DNA from: JBEVEP01 sp040512755
Lineage (GTDB): Bacteria; Pseudomonadota; Alphaproteobacteria; Rhizobiales; Rhizobiaceae
NCBI GenBank assembly: GCA_040512755.1
Contig: JBEVEP010000053.1
Location: 1-5,535, forward strand
Direction: 5' to 3'
DNA length: 5,535 nucleotides
The notes under the pieces were generated by a model. It was not told the origin of the DNA and did no database searches. It was given only the letters and a program-made list of their open reading frames with translations. This document shows positions 4,460-5,535 of this stretch, piece after piece. A program made the translations under genes and the position numbers. How positions within the stretch are numbered: the stretch's first letter is position 1; every line of letters begins with the position of its first letter.

Positions 4460-5535
4460 TCACTGTCCTTCGTTGATGTCGCGTGGGGCGCCACCAACTT
4501 CTTGGTGCAAAGTCTCGCCGCTCTGCGTGATAAGCCGGGCGCTCCTCTGGTCGCGCGTGTAGATCCACAGCCAGTTGAGTGCCACGCTCAGCCGGTTGCG
4601 AACGCCGATCAGGAAATAGATGTGGGCGAGGCCCCATATCCACCAGGCAAGCGCGCCACGCAACCTGATCCACCCGAAGTCGATCACGGCCAGCCGCTTG
4701 CCGATGGTTGCCAGGCTGCCGGCATGTTTGTAACGGAAGGCCGGCGACAAAGTTTCCCCGCGCAGCCGTGCTTTGATCGTCCTGGCGACATGGCTACCCT
4801 GCTGCTTTGCGGCGGGCGCGATGCCCGGAACCGGTTGGCCATCAGGGCCTGCGATCGACACCGCGTCGCCGATGGCGAAGATTTCGGGATGTCCTGGAAC
4901 GGTGAGGTCTGGCTCGACCATCAGGCGACCCGCACGGTCGGCCGGAGCATCGAGCCATTCAGCGGCAGGCGAAGCCTGCACGCCTGCCGCCCAGATGACG
5001 GTTTCGGCAGGCAGCCACTTTCCCCCGTAGGCAACGCCGCCGGCAGTGCATTCGGAAACGGGACGCCCGAGTTCTACCTCGACACCCAGCGCTTCCAGCG
5101 AGCGCTGGGCATAGGCCGAGAGATCTTCGACAAAGCCGGGAAGCACGCGGGGTCCGGCCTCGATCAGCACAACCCGCGCCCTGCGCGTGTCGATGTGGCG
5201 AAAGTCTCGCCGCAGCGTGTCCCGCGCGAGTTCGACAATGGTGCCGGCAAGCTCGACGCCCGTCGGGCCAGCGCCGATGACGACGAAGGTGAGCAGCACG
5301 GCCTGCCGCTCAGGAGCGCTTTCGCGTTCGGCCTTCTCGAAAGCCATCAGGATGCGGCGCCGGATGATCGTGGCGTCTTCGAGCGTCTTCAGCCCCGGCG
5401 CGAAGGGCTCCCAGTCGTCATGGCCGAAATAGGCGTGACGGGCGCCGGTCGCGACGACGAGATAGTCGTAAGGCACGCGCCGGTCTTGCAGCACCACCTC
5501 GCGGCGGACCTTGTCGATCTCCTCGACCCTGGCCA
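4460..5535 (-). CDS. ndh: Type II NADH:quinone oxidoreductase (NDH-2), N-terminus beyond the right edge
   Basis: About 357 C-terminal residues of a flavoprotein that feeds electrons from NADH to quinone at the inner face of the cytoplasmic membrane without pumping protons. In order: YDYLVVATGARHAYFG, the end of the first FAD segment; the NADH-binding fold FVVIGAGPTGVELAG with GxGxxG; VIWAAGVQASP; the second FAD motif IFAIGDAVSI; the quinone-region segment PGIAPAAKQQGSHVA; and a C-terminal YKHAGSLATIGKRLAVID. A strongly hydrophobic stretch (ALAWWIWGLAHIYFLIG) then acts as the membrane anchor. Family members are about 420-435 residues, so some 65-80 residues including the first GxGxxG are missing. 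The frame is open to the edge; internal GTG codons near 5497 are not the start. No clear terminator follows the TGA. Confidence 0.94.
   Translation of the reverse strand, partial: ARVEEIDKVRREVVLQDRRVPYDYLVVATGARHAYFGHDDWEPFAPGLKTLEDATIIRRRILMAFEKAERESAPERQAVLLTFVVIGAGPTGVELAGTIVELARDTLRRDFRHIDTRRARVVLIEAGPRVLPGFVEDLSAYAQRSLEALGVEVELGRPVSECTAGGVAYGGKWLPAETVIWAAGVQASPAAEWLDAPADRAGRLMVEPDLTVPGHPEIFAIGDAVSIAGPDGQPVPGIAPAAKQQGSHVARTIKARLRGETLSPAFRYKHAGSLATIGKRLAVIDFGWIRLRGALAWWIWGLAHIYFLIGVRNRLSVALNWLWIYTRDQRSARLITQSGETLHQEVGGAPRDINEGQ

Noticed and set aside
1..5535. CRISPR array, defence system, toxin-antitoxin pair or retron
   Set aside because: No regularly spaced repeats, no reverse transcriptase, nuclease or toxin-like genes; all large frames fit common metabolic or regulatory families.

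Overview
The window looks like a chromosomal stretch from an alphaproteobacterium of the order Hyphomicrobiales (Rhizobiales), with Mesorhizobium or a close relative as the best guess. The grounds are GC-rich coding sequence with GC-rich third positions, rhizobial-style intergenic palindromes, and protein sequences that read like rhizobial homologues. The genus is inferred from sequence style, not proven.

Left end (1-359): this looks like the terminus of an integrative element. A tyrosine-type integrase of the DUF4102/arm-binding family runs leftwards off the window. Upstream of it are repeated copies of ACACGAA, an AT-rich stretch with a perfect match to the IHF consensus, and then the 3' 48 nt of a tRNA-Lys(CTT) gene ending in CCA with no matching 5' half. 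The simplest reading is an attachment site: the element lies to the left, and everything right of 359 is host chromosome.

Junction region (360-785): no recognisable gene. It holds two substantial palindromes of the kind scattered through rhizobial intergenic DNA, and a short intrinsic terminator serving the LysR gene.

Regulator region (786-1936): a complete GcvA-like LysR regulator on the minus strand, a 6-bp dyad just upstream of its start that may be its operator, and a possible divergent small ORF of 51 codons.

Metabolic region (1883-4313), all minus strand: in transcription order an HD-domain phosphohydrolase, a RidA/YjgF-type protein, a GFA (glutathione-dependent formaldehyde-activating-like) zinc protein, and an unidentified small gene that appears broken by a frameshift and whose GTG start overlaps the GFA stop. 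A 369-nt gap between RidA and GFA holds no supported gene. A perfect 16-bp palindrome lies just upstream of the HD gene.

Right end (4460-5535): most of a type II NADH:quinone oxidoreductase (NDH-2), entering from beyond the right edge on the minus strand.

The genes do not form an obvious pathway. LysR regulation, imine clean-up, a thiol-adduct-like zinc protein, an HD hydrolase and a respiratory dehydrogenase look like ordinary rhizobial accessory housekeeping genes. I see no defence system, CRISPR array or clearly new multi-gene system. The integration junction is the most notable object.
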